Assembly: GCA_013397695.1 (NCBI GenBank)
Contig: VYZI01000347.1
Location: forward strand, 216,222 to 280,221
DNA length: 64,000 nt
Source: Centropus unirufus
Lineage: Eukaryota; Chordata; Aves; Cuculiformes; Centropidae
Reading direction: 5' to 3'
Shown: positions 38,700 to 49,140 of the stretch, in pieces
Layout of the letters: each line of letters begins with the position of its first letter
Numbering within the stretch: position 1 is the first letter of the stretch
Position numbers and translations under genes: made by a program
Notes under the pieces: generated by a model
Databases searched by the model: none
The model's input: only the letters and a program-made list of their open reading frames with translations
What the model was told of the DNA's origin: nothing

Positions 38700-39010
38700 C
38701 ATAGAATCATGGAACACTTTGGGTTGGAAGGGATCATAAAGCCCATCCAGGTCCAACCCCCTGCCATGGGCAGGGGCACCTTCCACTGGATCAAGTTTCT
38801 CAGAGTCCCATTCAACCTCACCTTGACTGTTTCCAGGGATGGGGGATCCACCACCTCCCCAGGCAGCCTGTGCCAATGCCTCACCACCCTCACAGTAAAA
38901 CATTTCTTCCTACGATATAGTCTAGACTTCTCTTTTAGTTTAAAACCATTATCCCTAGTCTTATTGCTACAGGGCCTGCTAAAAAGCTTTTCCACACTTC
39001 TTATCATCCC
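38700..39010 (-). mobile_element. CR1 fragment
   Basis: It begins CATAGAATCATGGAACACTT, TGGGTTGGAAGGGATCATAA, passes CCATGGGCAGGGGCACCTTC and TTCTTCCTACGATATAGTCT, and ends near the CTTCTTATCATCCCG at 39010. It is the closest CR1 to ALK exon 3, 1.9 kb inside intron 3. Same orientation as ALK. Confidence 0.93.
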
Positions 39011-40886
39011 GCCTTAAGCCCCTCAACTTTACCAAAAGAGAACCTGACAGAAACACCCGTTGACCACACACAGCACCCCAGCGGCATGGCCAGACCCCAT
39101 ACCTGGAAGAGCACATTTGCATCCTCACAAGTATTCCCCATTCTCTTCCCCATCCCAGGGAAGTGACAGAGACCCTTCTCAACTCACCACAAGTCGGTTT
39201 TGATCGCTACATTTCAGCAGCAGCCAGCTGGCAGGAGAATTTAAGAAAAAAGAAAGCTCCCTCTCCACAGCAGACATTCAGTTTTACCTCAGACTTTCAC
39301 TTGCCTGTCTCTTTGCAGGAAGATATTCAGTACGCATGTCTACGCTCTCTGATGTGAAATGAGGGGGCATCTGCATGCATCAAAAATGCATCCCACATGA
39401 GAGCTCCCACCACCACGACTTGGTCTGCTGAGGAATCAGCACTCGAGCAATGGGCCCTGGCAGTTATTTATAATGGCTGGCTGGGAAAAAGTGCCGTGCT
39501 ACGGCACAGGCGAGGAAGCAGAATTAAAGAACAAAAGCAGCACTGAAACGTCTTCTCACTACCTGCCCGAACTTAGGGACTGCTACACGCAGTGAGGCTG
39601 CAGGTCTGCAGTCACAGCCACCTCCGACACTGGCACCAAGGAAAGGGCCCTTTCATTCACAGCTTTCTGTAAGGGAGCTCCTTGAGCCAGGGCCTGCAAG
39701 CAAACTTCTGAACCAAATAACAGCAATGAATGCATTCTGTGAGAAGTCATCTCAGCTGTCTTTCAACCGAAGCGTACTGCTGGGCCCTCATAACATTAGT
39801 TCATGCAGCTGATTATCACAGTTTATTCAGGCCCTATATGAATAATATCTCCTCTTGCTTGTTTTGCACCCGACACCCACTAACCTCCTGGCTGCTTCCC
39901 ATCACTCTCCAAGGCAGATTTTTACAGACCTCCAAGTGCTACCACTGCACTGATGGGGTAAAGACATTTCATCTGTTTAGTTTTTCTTAGTATGGAAACT
40001 GTTCGCTATCCCTGATAACCATTGTTGTCCTTCTAAACATCTCTTTGTTCTATATTCTCCTTGCCTGGATAAAACTTGTAGCCCTAATTCTCCCTTCCAT
40101 TCTGGAGCTCCATTCTCATCATCACTACCCAATCCCCACAGGGAGACATTTCAAGTGGGTGTGGCCAAGAGCAGCAAGGGCTGGAAGAGCACAAATACAC
40201 CTAAAACCTTTTTAGCTTATAATCTTCATGTAATATGCTGCCGTAGACAGGGACGATCACAAGCAGGGGAAATAATTTCAACAAGTCCATTTTTTTCCAA
40301 GGAGAAAAGTCTGTCATATTCCCCCCTTTTCTTCCTTCCTAGCTCTCTTTAGATACAGGAATGTTTTTGGTTTTTTTTGTATTAAGGGAAAACCCTATCT
40401 TTTTTTTCTCAGCAAACAGAAAACCTAAGCCCTGGACACAAGGATATTGCCTAAAACTGTCTGCAAATAAGCAAGCAGTAAACAGCACCGAGAGCAGAGG
40501 TAAAACCAGACTCTGTTTTATCATCTCCTCCAACCACTGAATGACCTTAAACACAGGCATCACAGTGCTGTTCTCACCCAAATCCCATCCAGGTCATGGG
40601 CCAGTCTGACTCAGAGGTTACTCAACGCTGTATTGGACATTTTGCTTCCAATGTATAGGGTTCAGCATGCCTTTAGGCAAAAGCAGATCCTTCTTGTGTA
40701 GAATGTCTGTTTTGTTTGTGCCACTGTTTGTGTTCATTGCCTGTGGCAGCAAAAGCGTTACAGCTCTATGAAGTGTTTAAGAGAACATGTTTGTTTGGCT
40801 GGGTTTTGGGGTGTTTTGGAGGTGGCAGAGGTATTTGTTTTTCAAACCACCACACTGAAGACATCACACAGCTGTATTCCTCTTAC

Positions 40887-41051
40887 CTGCAGCCGTGTTC
40901 TCAGAGTGATCTCTCTCTGGCGCGTCCGGGATGTTTAGCTGTGAAACCGCCTCAGCATTCACTCTGACCCAGGTGGTGTTGGGGGCTTCATCCTCTTTTG
41001 AAGCAAGGGAATATTCCAGCTCACAAGGAGATTCAAAATCACAGTCAAATA
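40887..41051 (-). CDS. ALK: ALK receptor tyrosine kinase, coding exon 3 (start of first MAM domain)
   Basis: This is an internal 165-bp exon, phase 1 at both ends. The acceptor is a pyrimidine tract ending TTTTTCTAG (41055-41052 is the CTAG), with a possible branch site TTAAC about 34 bases upstream (around 41086). The donor is GTAAGA at 40886-40881. It encodes 55 residues including FDCDFESPCELEYS, which aligns without gaps to the opening of MAM domain 1 in human ALK (CSFDFPCELEYS, from memory). The two Cys residues of the MAM start are present. An N-x-T sequon (NTTW) sits within two residues of the human NQSW sequon. The middle and end are diverged, but S-Q and the final Gly at the exon border agree. 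Length and phase match the human exon as I remember it. MAM domains serve extracellular adhesion and ligand-related contacts; the rest of MAM 1 would be in exon 4, which I could not find in the window. Confidence 0.9.
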
Positions 41052-42039
41052 CTAGAAAAAGGAAACAGACATAGAACATACCAGGTTAATTAAATCCAGC
41101 TTCCTCTGGACTGGAATGTGTTTAAACCCACCCAGTTTACAGTTTAGCTAAAGTCAGGACTTGCTTTATTCCACAATGAGGCAGAAAGATACGGAGGAGG
41201 TCCATATACAGACAAGAATGCATCCAAAATGGACCTCACAGAGAGCCACATTTTGGAGGTAGCAGCAAATTAAGAGGAAGGCCAAGACGGCCAGTAATTC
41301 CCTTAAGGAGAGATCAAAGGGCAGCACAGGCTAAAACAGGGAAGGGCACCACCTAGACTGAGAGGGAAATAGCTCGTCAATGGATAAAATAGGGCAGAAA
41401 GCCAGTCTCTCTGGGATGCTGGTTCAGATTCAACCATTTGATCATTACAGTGCAAAGGCTTCATAGTAATGCCCCATCCCAGCAAGCACAGGGCCCTGCA
41501 AAGCTGGTCCCATACCCTGGGCACACGGGACACGCCAGCAGCCATAGGGACTGTACCAGGGAAGAAAGAACCAGCCGACCCTTGGGTCTAAAACCCTTCA
41601 CTGTGGCAGCAGAAGCCTGGTCTGTGCCTTAGCCTCCGGGCAGCACAGCCAGCATCTGCCTCTGACACAGAGGCTTCTTCTGGCGACGGTTCTCTTTCAG
41701 AAACCCATTACCCTGCTGGTGCAGAGCTGATTCACCGCTCCCCGGTGTCCAATTCACTGCCACACCATCACTCACGCTGCTTAACACAACAGGCAGCGAC
41801 AAGGATTTTACTTTTAATTGTCAAGATGGCCTCATTTTCGGGAATGCCCTGTATACATTTGTGTTTGTCACCACAGTCAGCACTCAACACGATATTCAGT
41901 AACAGAAATCAACTATTTTGGAGCTAATCCAATGTTCCCAAAAAGGACAGGTGCATTGGGAGAAGCCCAATAAAACTACAGCTGCTTCTTTGGGGTTCTC
42001 TGCAGCGCCCGCTGCCCTGCCATGGCCATGTAAGTAGGA

Positions 42040-42320
42040 CAAAATCTAAACTGACATTAGTCAAATTAACTAATTATTTTAAACTTCAATTACATTCCTT
42101 ATTAAATATCTAATTTCTTCTTAGCGTGCACAGATTTATGCAGTTCAACCTCTTCTCCTGGCAATATAACATTTTCTAATCTGAAGGTTAATACTGTTGG
42201 CCTCTCACTATACTTTTCCCAGCTAATTTGCCTTTTCAACAGCAAGCGGCAAGGAGCAGTCTATTTTTCCAGTTTATATTTGATTTTCTTAATCAGGTGT
42301 TTCATCATTCACTCAGCATT
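42040..42320. promoter_or_regulatory. A+T-rich candidate conserved element in intron 2
   Basis: ATTAGTCAAATTAACTAATT, AATTACATTCCTTATTAAAT and AATTTGCCTTTTCAACAGCA, about 1 kb upstream of exon 3 in the direction of transcription. No repeat is seen. It could be plain A+T-rich intron. Confidence 0.2.
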
Positions 42321-42726
42321 TTGAATGCTTCACAGCACCATGGAAACTACATAATGTAAGGAATCCACAGACACCACAGGCAGCAGTAACAAGGATTATA
42401 CATAATTCCTTAAATTTGAATGCCTAAGTCACTACCCTCTTCCAGTCCCTGTTATCAATACAAATTTCATGATACATGAAGCACACTTCAATTTAGGCAG
42501 CAGGGAACAACGGATATATTCATGCTATACAGTTTACTACTGCAATATCATACCCAAACCGCTTATCTCTAGTCCCTCACATATTCTTTCGGTAAAGAAA
42601 AACAAACCCAACAGTTTTTTAACCCTGTAAGTTTTAAGGGTCCATTAAACTTTGTATCAAAGTCACAAATGAACAAAAGAGAAACCAGACACTCGCTAAG
42701 ACACTAAAACACTTCAAGACACTGTC

Positions 42727-42738
42727 AAAAAAAAAAAA
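42727..42738. repeat. A12 homopolymer
   Basis: Twelve A after CTGTC and before GGTGGTG. No retrotransposed sequence is visible upstream. Confidence 0.85.
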
Positions 42739-43781
42739 GGTGGTGTGTGGTGCAGGTAAACAGAGTTCCTGCAAGGACTTATCTTGAGGGAACCCACAGG
42801 ATGGTGGAAGGGAAAGCCCAGGCCAAAGATAACACATGGCAAGAGCAATCATTTAAAATCAACTACTTCATTCTTTGAGGGCTTCTCTCCCCCATCAATC
42901 TCATTTTCATGAACCTTCCACCTGTCCCTGCTCGCTTCCACTCCTCTCTCACCCAGCTGCTGGGAACAGAAGCCTTTGTGCTCCCTTGCCCCCAAGCAGA
43001 GAATCCCTTCCCAGAAATCCACCAGGCGCTGCTGTTTACCCCTCCAGTCCTTGCCCCTGACACTGGCTAAGGAGCCTACTTGACAGCCAGCTCGGCTCCC
43101 TGGTCCATCTCACTTTCCAGAACCTCCTCCTCAAAAAAGCCCTTAACACAGCAGCCTCTGATTCACAGCTGGGATAACCTAATTAGGGGATGTGATTAAA
43201 CAACAGCCACCACATTTAGTGTTTTGACCCCTGCAGACAACCAGAGCCTCTGCCTGAAGGGGGAAAGCAAAGGAAAAAAGGCAAGGGACATTCATTTTCT
43301 TTCCCTTGCCATGAACAGCCTACAGAGAAGCGGGTATGATCTTGCACGCCTGCTGTGGTCAAGCTGAATGGCCTTCACAACACGTCATTCCTTGAAAGAG
43401 GAGAAGAGCACTTGGCTCGTGTGCCTGAGAGCATCTGTGATCTAATGAAAACAAACTCACATCTTTTACAGAACACGGCAGTCTCCCCACATCACCAGAG
43501 CACCCACACTTTTCACAGGCCCTTGTTTAAATTACTCCCTTATCAGACACAAATTTCAGTGCCATTATCCCATTCGTACAAAGCATTGATGACAAAGAAA
43601 TGGTATCTGATGCTGCACAGCCAAGCCTATGCAAACAGCATCTACCCTTCCAAGGCCAATGTCAGCCTCTGCCCTCATGCTTTCTTTCTTCCCTAACGCC
43701 CTTCACTATGGGCAACATCGTACACTGGGGGGGAAGAGCATTTTACACAATGCCTACATTTTTTCACTGATAAGCTCCTCT

Positions 43782-43793
43782 GGGGGGGGGGGG
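43782..43793. repeat. G12 homopolymer
   Basis: Twelve consecutive G (TGGGG...GGGCGG). It is on the non-coding strand for ALK, so the nascent transcript would carry C12. The length may be uncertain because such runs sequence poorly. Confidence 0.85.
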
Positions 43794-46242
43794 CGGAATA
43801 AGAGGGCTGCTACAAGACCACATAAACCTCATCTGCAAATACAGAACCTCCATAATAATCACCTACCATTTTTTATGCCTCTGCTTAAAGAAGGGTTTTC
43901 TGCTTCCTTTTTTACATTTGCCTTAACATATTTGAACACAACACCAAGTTTATCTTCTTCTTGCTCAGCCAAGTACATAAAGAAGTGCCCACGTGCCTTT
44001 GGAAGCTGAATAAAAGCCATTCTGCCCTTTTCTGAAGAACAGCAAACGCTGCAGGAAAGGTAATTAAATCTAACACAACTTTCAGTGATTATTTTTTAAA
44101 CCAACTACCAATATAAACTGACAAGATACAAGAGCTTCAGGATTTGAATAGTGTGCCTGGTCATTAAAGTGGGGGTTTTGTGATCTTTGGTGGGTTTTTT
44201 AAAGACATGCCACAAAGATTTATATCTAATGTATGCATTTATGCCACTGCTATTTTGACTTTATAGATCCTAAAGGCTCTACAGGAATTTCAGTTATAGG
44301 GAGTTACAAAGTCCTTTTTTTTCACTATATTGAAACCCCTTTACGGCGTTGCCCAACAATCTTTGACATCTGCAGCTGCTGGATGCTGGAGGACAGAACA
44401 GCTCATTCACAAGTCTATTTCATAGTCATTATACCTTTAAATCAAAACAAAAAATGATGTTTTAAACCAAATCAAGATAAAGACCTGTTTAAGAAAGGCT
44501 ACAGACATAGAACCCACCAGTTTCTGGTGTGTAAGAAGGCACTGGATACCAAACTTAGACTGAAATGAAGGCACCATCTGATGGAAAAGACAGTGGAAAC
44601 CGTGTATGTCTGGTGACATTAAGAGCCTTGTGAGTGCTTCAAGTTATTTATTTTTAATCAACATACCTGCCAGCAATAATTTGTGCCCAAACTACTAAAA
44701 TATCTGGCAACTGCATCTGTTTCCATTAAACTGATTAGCATTTCCTAAGCAACACATGACTTAAAAAAGTACTATAAATAATATACCAAAACACAGCTTC
44801 TGCAGGAAGCAGAATCTGCAGGAATTTTACATCGCTGCGGGTCAGATTATGGATCATTTGCTCTTTAAAAAAACTCAGATCACTTGTGTAACCACGCATC
44901 ACAGAAACAAACCTTATTTAGAAAAAAAGAATAACCTAATCCACAGAGAAACAAAAAGGGCCCATTCTTTTTAAGAAGCACTTTTGATCTCCCTTCCTTC
45001 AGCTGCCCACAACAGACTCAGTTTATTTCTTCTAACCCACGTCTCCTTCAGACCACAAAAACCCTCACCAGCAGGTAATTTCATCCTAGACTACTGCTCG
45101 CTGCTAGTTCCACCTGGGTCTGACTTCAAGGGCCCTGGCCACTGCTTCTCTGCTGTTACAAACTCCTCTCAGCTGTTAACCCCTCAGAAACGCTGTGGTT
45201 GCATTCTCCCCTCACTACAACAGAGCAGAGCATGGGCAGAGGTTCTCTGTCCTCAGCAGGACCAGCTCAGAGATGTACGCTGGCATCTCATCAGCCTAAA
45301 CATGACTAATTTGTTCCACATCCACAGTCACAAATGCACCATGCAGAAGTCACTTGCACTGACCAGAATGGGACTACAGCCTCCCGGGGGAACACACCTC
45401 CTTCCACGGCAACAATCGCAGTAGAAGTGTAGAAACAGATAAAATATTTTTGCATAGGATGCCTTTTTTATATAAATATTGGCAGATATTCCTCATGGAG
45501 GAGACATCATTGAAATTGTAGAGTAGAGATGAGCTCTGCTGAGTGAGCTCCGAGACCTCCATCAATACCCACTAACCTCTATTATACTCATGTTATAAGG
45601 CCTATAAGCTTTCAATTTATGACAGGGAAATGACAAATTGATTTTCCAGTTATTAATCGAAGGGACAGAGTCACTTCCTAATGCCTGCCTCACTCTCTCT
45701 GTGTAGAAAAGGGCACAGGGCATTCACTCTGGGGGTTTCAATGGCCTCATCAGGCCCTTCTGGATTTCTGCACACCAATAAAGGGGAAATGCCCATGGTC
45801 AAGCAAGGAAGCCTGCAGTGGAAACTATTGTTCCCTGAAAATAGTGTGTAAATAGGAGAGCCCATGCTCTCTGGCTGCAGGCTCAGCATCCAGCAGGACC
45901 CTCGGGGAGGCGGCACACCAAGTACCACCAGACTCTTGGAAGCAAGCATTACCCTGCTGGCACCGGGAAGGGGTGGAACTCTTCACCAGTGGGTCTCCAG
46001 TGCCACCGTCCCACCCTGCAAGTGAAGGTACAGAAGTAGTTTAAAACGAGCAAAACCACCAGAGAATGGAAAGGCGTGGGAAAAAAAACAACATGGGAAA
46101 AGGGAAGACGTTGTGCAAATTAAAGAGGCAAAACAACTGCACGGCTTAATTGCCTTTTTCCTGTTGAGAAAGTGAGCCTGAGGAGACATTTACACCTGCT
46201 TCCCTCCTTTGCTCAGTACTGGGACAGGACAAGGAGGCACAG

Positions 46243-46286
46243 GTCATTCCCAACCAAAATCAGTTGTGTGGTTCTATGATTTTAGG
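46243..46286 (+). mobile_element. possible CR1 3' tail remnant
   Basis: About 44 bp resemble a decayed CR1 end: CATTCCCAACCAAAATCAGT and GTGTGGTTCTATGATTTTA. Nothing upstream resembles CR1, so this is either an extreme truncation or chance. Confidence 0.45.
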
Positions 46287-46299
46287 AGACAGCAGGACA

Positions 46300-47000
46300 T
46301 GTGTATCCCTGCGTGGCACCTCAGGCCCTACCAAGCCCACCAAATGCCTGCCCTGATCCAATGGCCTGGGCTTTCGGCTGCTGAGCCAGGAGCTGACAAA
46401 CGTGAGCGCAGCAGCATGTTGCAGCTGGCGAGACGCTCAAGGATCTGGGGAGACACATGGGCAGCTGGAGAGGTAGGACAGGGAGTCACTCAAGGAGCAG
46501 GGGAGATGAGGAACCAGGAAGCAACTCGAGATGCTGCTGAGGCACTTGAGGAGCCCACGCACCTTGCGGCCCGGCACTGCTCATGTGTCCATGCCCAAGA
46601 GCAGCAGTGAGGAACGCGGCCAGGCACTGCACCAGCCCTCTCCCTGCACTGAGACCCGATGTTCACCAGGGACCTCTTGTCAATTAAACCTGCTTGGGTC
46701 AAGCTCACTGTTGTGTACCCTCCCTCCCTCTGTGCTGCAGTCCCTCACTGTGCTCTCTGCATCCAAAGCCCCCAGTTGGAGCTGTCCTTGCCCTCGGCGT
46801 GGGGCTCAGCGAGGGCACAGATCTCAGCACCCATCCCTTGAGGCAGTGCCCTGTCCTTGTCCTGCTGCTGCCTCTCCCCACTGCATCCCAGAGCTCCTCA
46901 AATGTGCAGGGAGGCTTCTCCTGGGAGAGGATCACACAGTTCCTCTCAGGAGGTGCTGTTAGTCCATGGTCTCAGCACACGATGGGGGTAAGGGAATTGA
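46300..47000. other. G+C-rich block of unknown origin in ALK intron 2
   Basis: About 700 bp, visibly richer in G and C than the intron around it, with overlapping plus-strand open frames (46209-46610, 46531-46962, 46694-47041). None resembles a protein I know, and they read through into the CR1 at 47005. CAATTAAACCTGCTTGGGTC at about 46680 contains an ATTAAA that could be a polyadenylation signal, so a decayed LTR or other transposon is one option. I see no terminal repeat or matching borders to support that. Confidence 0.4.
46421..46552. repeat. imperfect repeats in G+C-rich block
   Basis: GCAGCTGG occurs at 46421 and 46461. CTCAAGGA followed by a CAGGGGAGA/CTGGGGAGA-like stretch occurs near 46436 and 46489. 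A third, weaker CACTTGAGGAG occurs at 46543. The spacings (40 and 53 bases) do not agree, so this is a decayed or irregular duplication. Confidence 0.4.
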
Positions 47001-47004
47001 GAGA

Positions 47005-47661
47005 AGTCCTGAGGAGAAGGACTTGGGGTGCTGGGGGATGAGAAGCTCAACAGGAGCCAGCAATGTGACTTCACAGCCGAGAAAGCCAAACCGTGTCCTG
47101 GGCTGCATCCAAAGCAGTGGGAAGAGCAGGGTGAGGGAGGGGATTCTGCCCCTCTGCTCTGGTGAGACCCCACCTGGAGCCCTGCATCCAGTTCTGGAAA
47201 TCCCAACATAAGAAAGACATGGGTATGTTAGAACGAGTCCAGGGGAGATGATTCAAGGGCTGGAGCACCTCCCATCCAAGGACAGGCTGAGAGAGTTGGG
47301 GTTGTTCAGCCTGGAGAAGAGAAGGCCCCTGGCAGAACTCATAGTGGTCTTCCAGTTCTGAAATGTGCTATGGGAAAGCTGGGGAAGGGCTCTTTACCAG
47401 GGAGTGTAGGGATAGGATGAGGGGGAATGGCTTTAAAATGGAAGATTTAGGTCAGACATTAGGATGAGACTCTTCACAATGAGAGTGGGGAGGCACTGGC
47501 ACTGGTTGCCCAGGGAAGTCCTGGCTGCCCATCCCTGAAGGTGTTCAAGGTCAGGTTGTATGAGGCCTTGATTGAGTTAAAAATGTTCCTGCTCCTAGGA
47601 GGGGCTTGGACTGGATGGGCTATAAGGTCCCTTCCAATCCAAAGCATTCCATGGTTCTAAG
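47005..47661 (+). mobile_element. CR1 retrotransposon fragment, longest in window
   Basis: It begins in the reverse-transcriptase coding region (GAGAAGGACTTGGGGTGCTG, ATGAGAAGCTCAACAGGAGC) and covers the C-terminal coding part (ATTCTGCCCCTCTGCTCTGG, CTGGAGAAGAGAAGGCCCCT). It then runs to the 3' UTR (GACTGGATGGGCTATAAGGT) and tail (CATTCCATGGTTCTAAGA). The frame is broken by several indels, so it is not functional. It lies in ALK intron 2, antisense, and abuts the G+C-rich block at 46300-47000. Confidence 0.94.
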
Positions 47662-48207
47662 AGCTTCCATATTCATTCTCCCACTCTCAGCAGCAACTGA
47701 GCTCACCCTCCGCATAAGAAACATTCACTCACCAAGCCTCCCATGCCCACAGCAAAACCAGCCAATGAAAGCACATTTCTAACGGAGCACGGACCAGGAG
47801 ACCAACTTCAACTGATGGGAAACATTTCTGGTTGGGCTAGAAGAGTGGCTGGGCGAGCTGTCACATCCTGACAGCTCATCTGAGGGGCCTCGTGCGTGAG
47901 GTCTGGGATCTCTAGAGACAAAATGACTGCCTGAGAGACAGGGAGGAATGGTGTTCGTCATCCCACTCTGTTATTTATCATTGAAAAAATGCTGGCTGTC
48001 ATTGGCAGATTATCTGCAGATGAAAGGGGCTGTAAGGAAAAGAATAACTTGAAAGAAAGTATAAATTTCTCCCTAATAAGACTTTTTTTCTTCCTTCTTC
48101 CTTAGCCCAGCCTTTGGTTCAGCTAGGCAGATGCCGTTCTTCCTCCCCCTGGATTTCAACACCATCACACACGGCACAAACACTGTCTAACTGCTAAAAC
48201 AACAACT

Positions 48208-48222
48208 TGTGTGTGTGTGTGC
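48208..48222. repeat. TG microsatellite
   Basis: A run of about seven TG units (TTGTGTGTGTGTGTGCGC). Confidence 0.85.
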
Positions 48223-49009
48223 GCCCAGCATCTGCTGTTTTATATGGAGCGCCGCCGCTAATCTGGTGTCAGTAACAGCTGCTAATTGAAGTCCCACCCT
48301 CATATATTCATAACGCTTTCCAAAACTATGTTTGAGTGCCTCTAAGGTCACAAAAAAAGATGTGTTTGAATTCAGGTAATGAATCCCTTTTGCGATATCT
48401 TTCCAAAGAAAGAATTGATTCATTTTTCCTCTGGGACAAAGCATTGTTCTCCTCATTCCTCTCCTGACTTTATCTCACTTTGCAAACAGGAACTTGTTGT
48501 AACAATTAGTTCAGACCCATGGATCTCACTCTGCCATGCTGAGCCAAGTTTTAGCATTCTGAAAATGTCAGTATTGGTCTAATTTGCTGTAGGCTTATAA
48601 AACAAGTGGTCATGGGAACATAACTGTTGCATGAATTCATGTGGCTGGTGCCCCCTTTCTCTCCACCTCCCCTTGTGTCTGATGTTGAGACCCACTGAGT
48701 TTCAGGTCAGCAGTGCCACTCTAGTGCCCGACTCACACGAATGAAATGGCATTTTAAACCAATTTTCAGTGCATGAGAGCACTGAATTCAGCGAGCCACA
48801 CACAACCTACCAGAGAGAAACATCAATACCCTGACACCTCACTGAGCAGCTGCCGTGCCACTGAGCACCAAATACACAGCGACAACGACCCCAAAGTCTT
48901 CCATAGTAAAATTAGCCCAACACAGTATTATTGTTTAGCACACCTAATCCAGGAAATGAGGAGCTCGGCATGACAACATTCCGTTAGAAAGTGTGAAAAC
49001 CCCAAATAC

Positions 49010-49140
49010 CCTCTCTGCCAAATTAGTTTTCTGAAGACATAGAGCTGAGTGAAATTATTAATAAGTTGTTAATAGAGGCCATTCTTTCAATTAGGCTTTT
49101 AGTACCTATTAAATCAAAGCTGTGAATAATTATGCACTCC
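49010..49140. promoter_or_regulatory. candidate conserved non-coding element in intron 2
   Basis: CAAATTAGTTTTCTGAAGAC, GAAATTATTAATAAGTTGTT, TTTCAATTAGGCTTTTAGTA and GTGAATAATTATGCACTCC: dense TAAT/ATTA cores without being a simple repeat. It lies about 3.2 kb 3' of exon 2 in the gene's direction. It resembles ultraconserved-type intronic sequence; unproven. Confidence 0.3.

Larger units (their letters stand above)
1..40886 (-). other. ALK: ALK intron 3, 5' part only (at least 40.9 kb)
   Basis: The intron begins at the donor GTAAGA (40886-40881) and continues past position 1. None of the minus-strand frames resembles the next ALK exon (the rest of MAM 1). Twelve CR1 fragments are listed separately. 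The stretches between them (for example 1-1350, 1681-3290, 4251-9993, 10732-15642, 15703-20236, 23640-30650, 30946-36111, 36538-38699, 39011-40880) show no exon-like frame with splice sites that I recognise. In them I see only short tandem repeats, simple repeats and several TAAT-rich blocks. A long intron here fits human ALK, whose early introns are very large. Confidence 0.8.

Noticed and set aside
1..40880. Search for ALK exon 4 (rest of MAM 1) on the minus strand
   Set aside because: No frame carried a recognisable continuation of MAM 1; I conclude it lies left of the window.
45590..45610. TGTTATAAGGC at 45591-45601, sharing 11 bases with the palindromic insert at 22155
   Set aside because: The right arm and the flanking duplication are absent here; an 11-base match in A+T-rich DNA can be chance.
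46209..47041. Chain of overlapping plus-strand frames as a possible gene
   Set aside because: The frames overlap in different phases, show no domain, and run into a CR1; composition alone explains the lack of stops.
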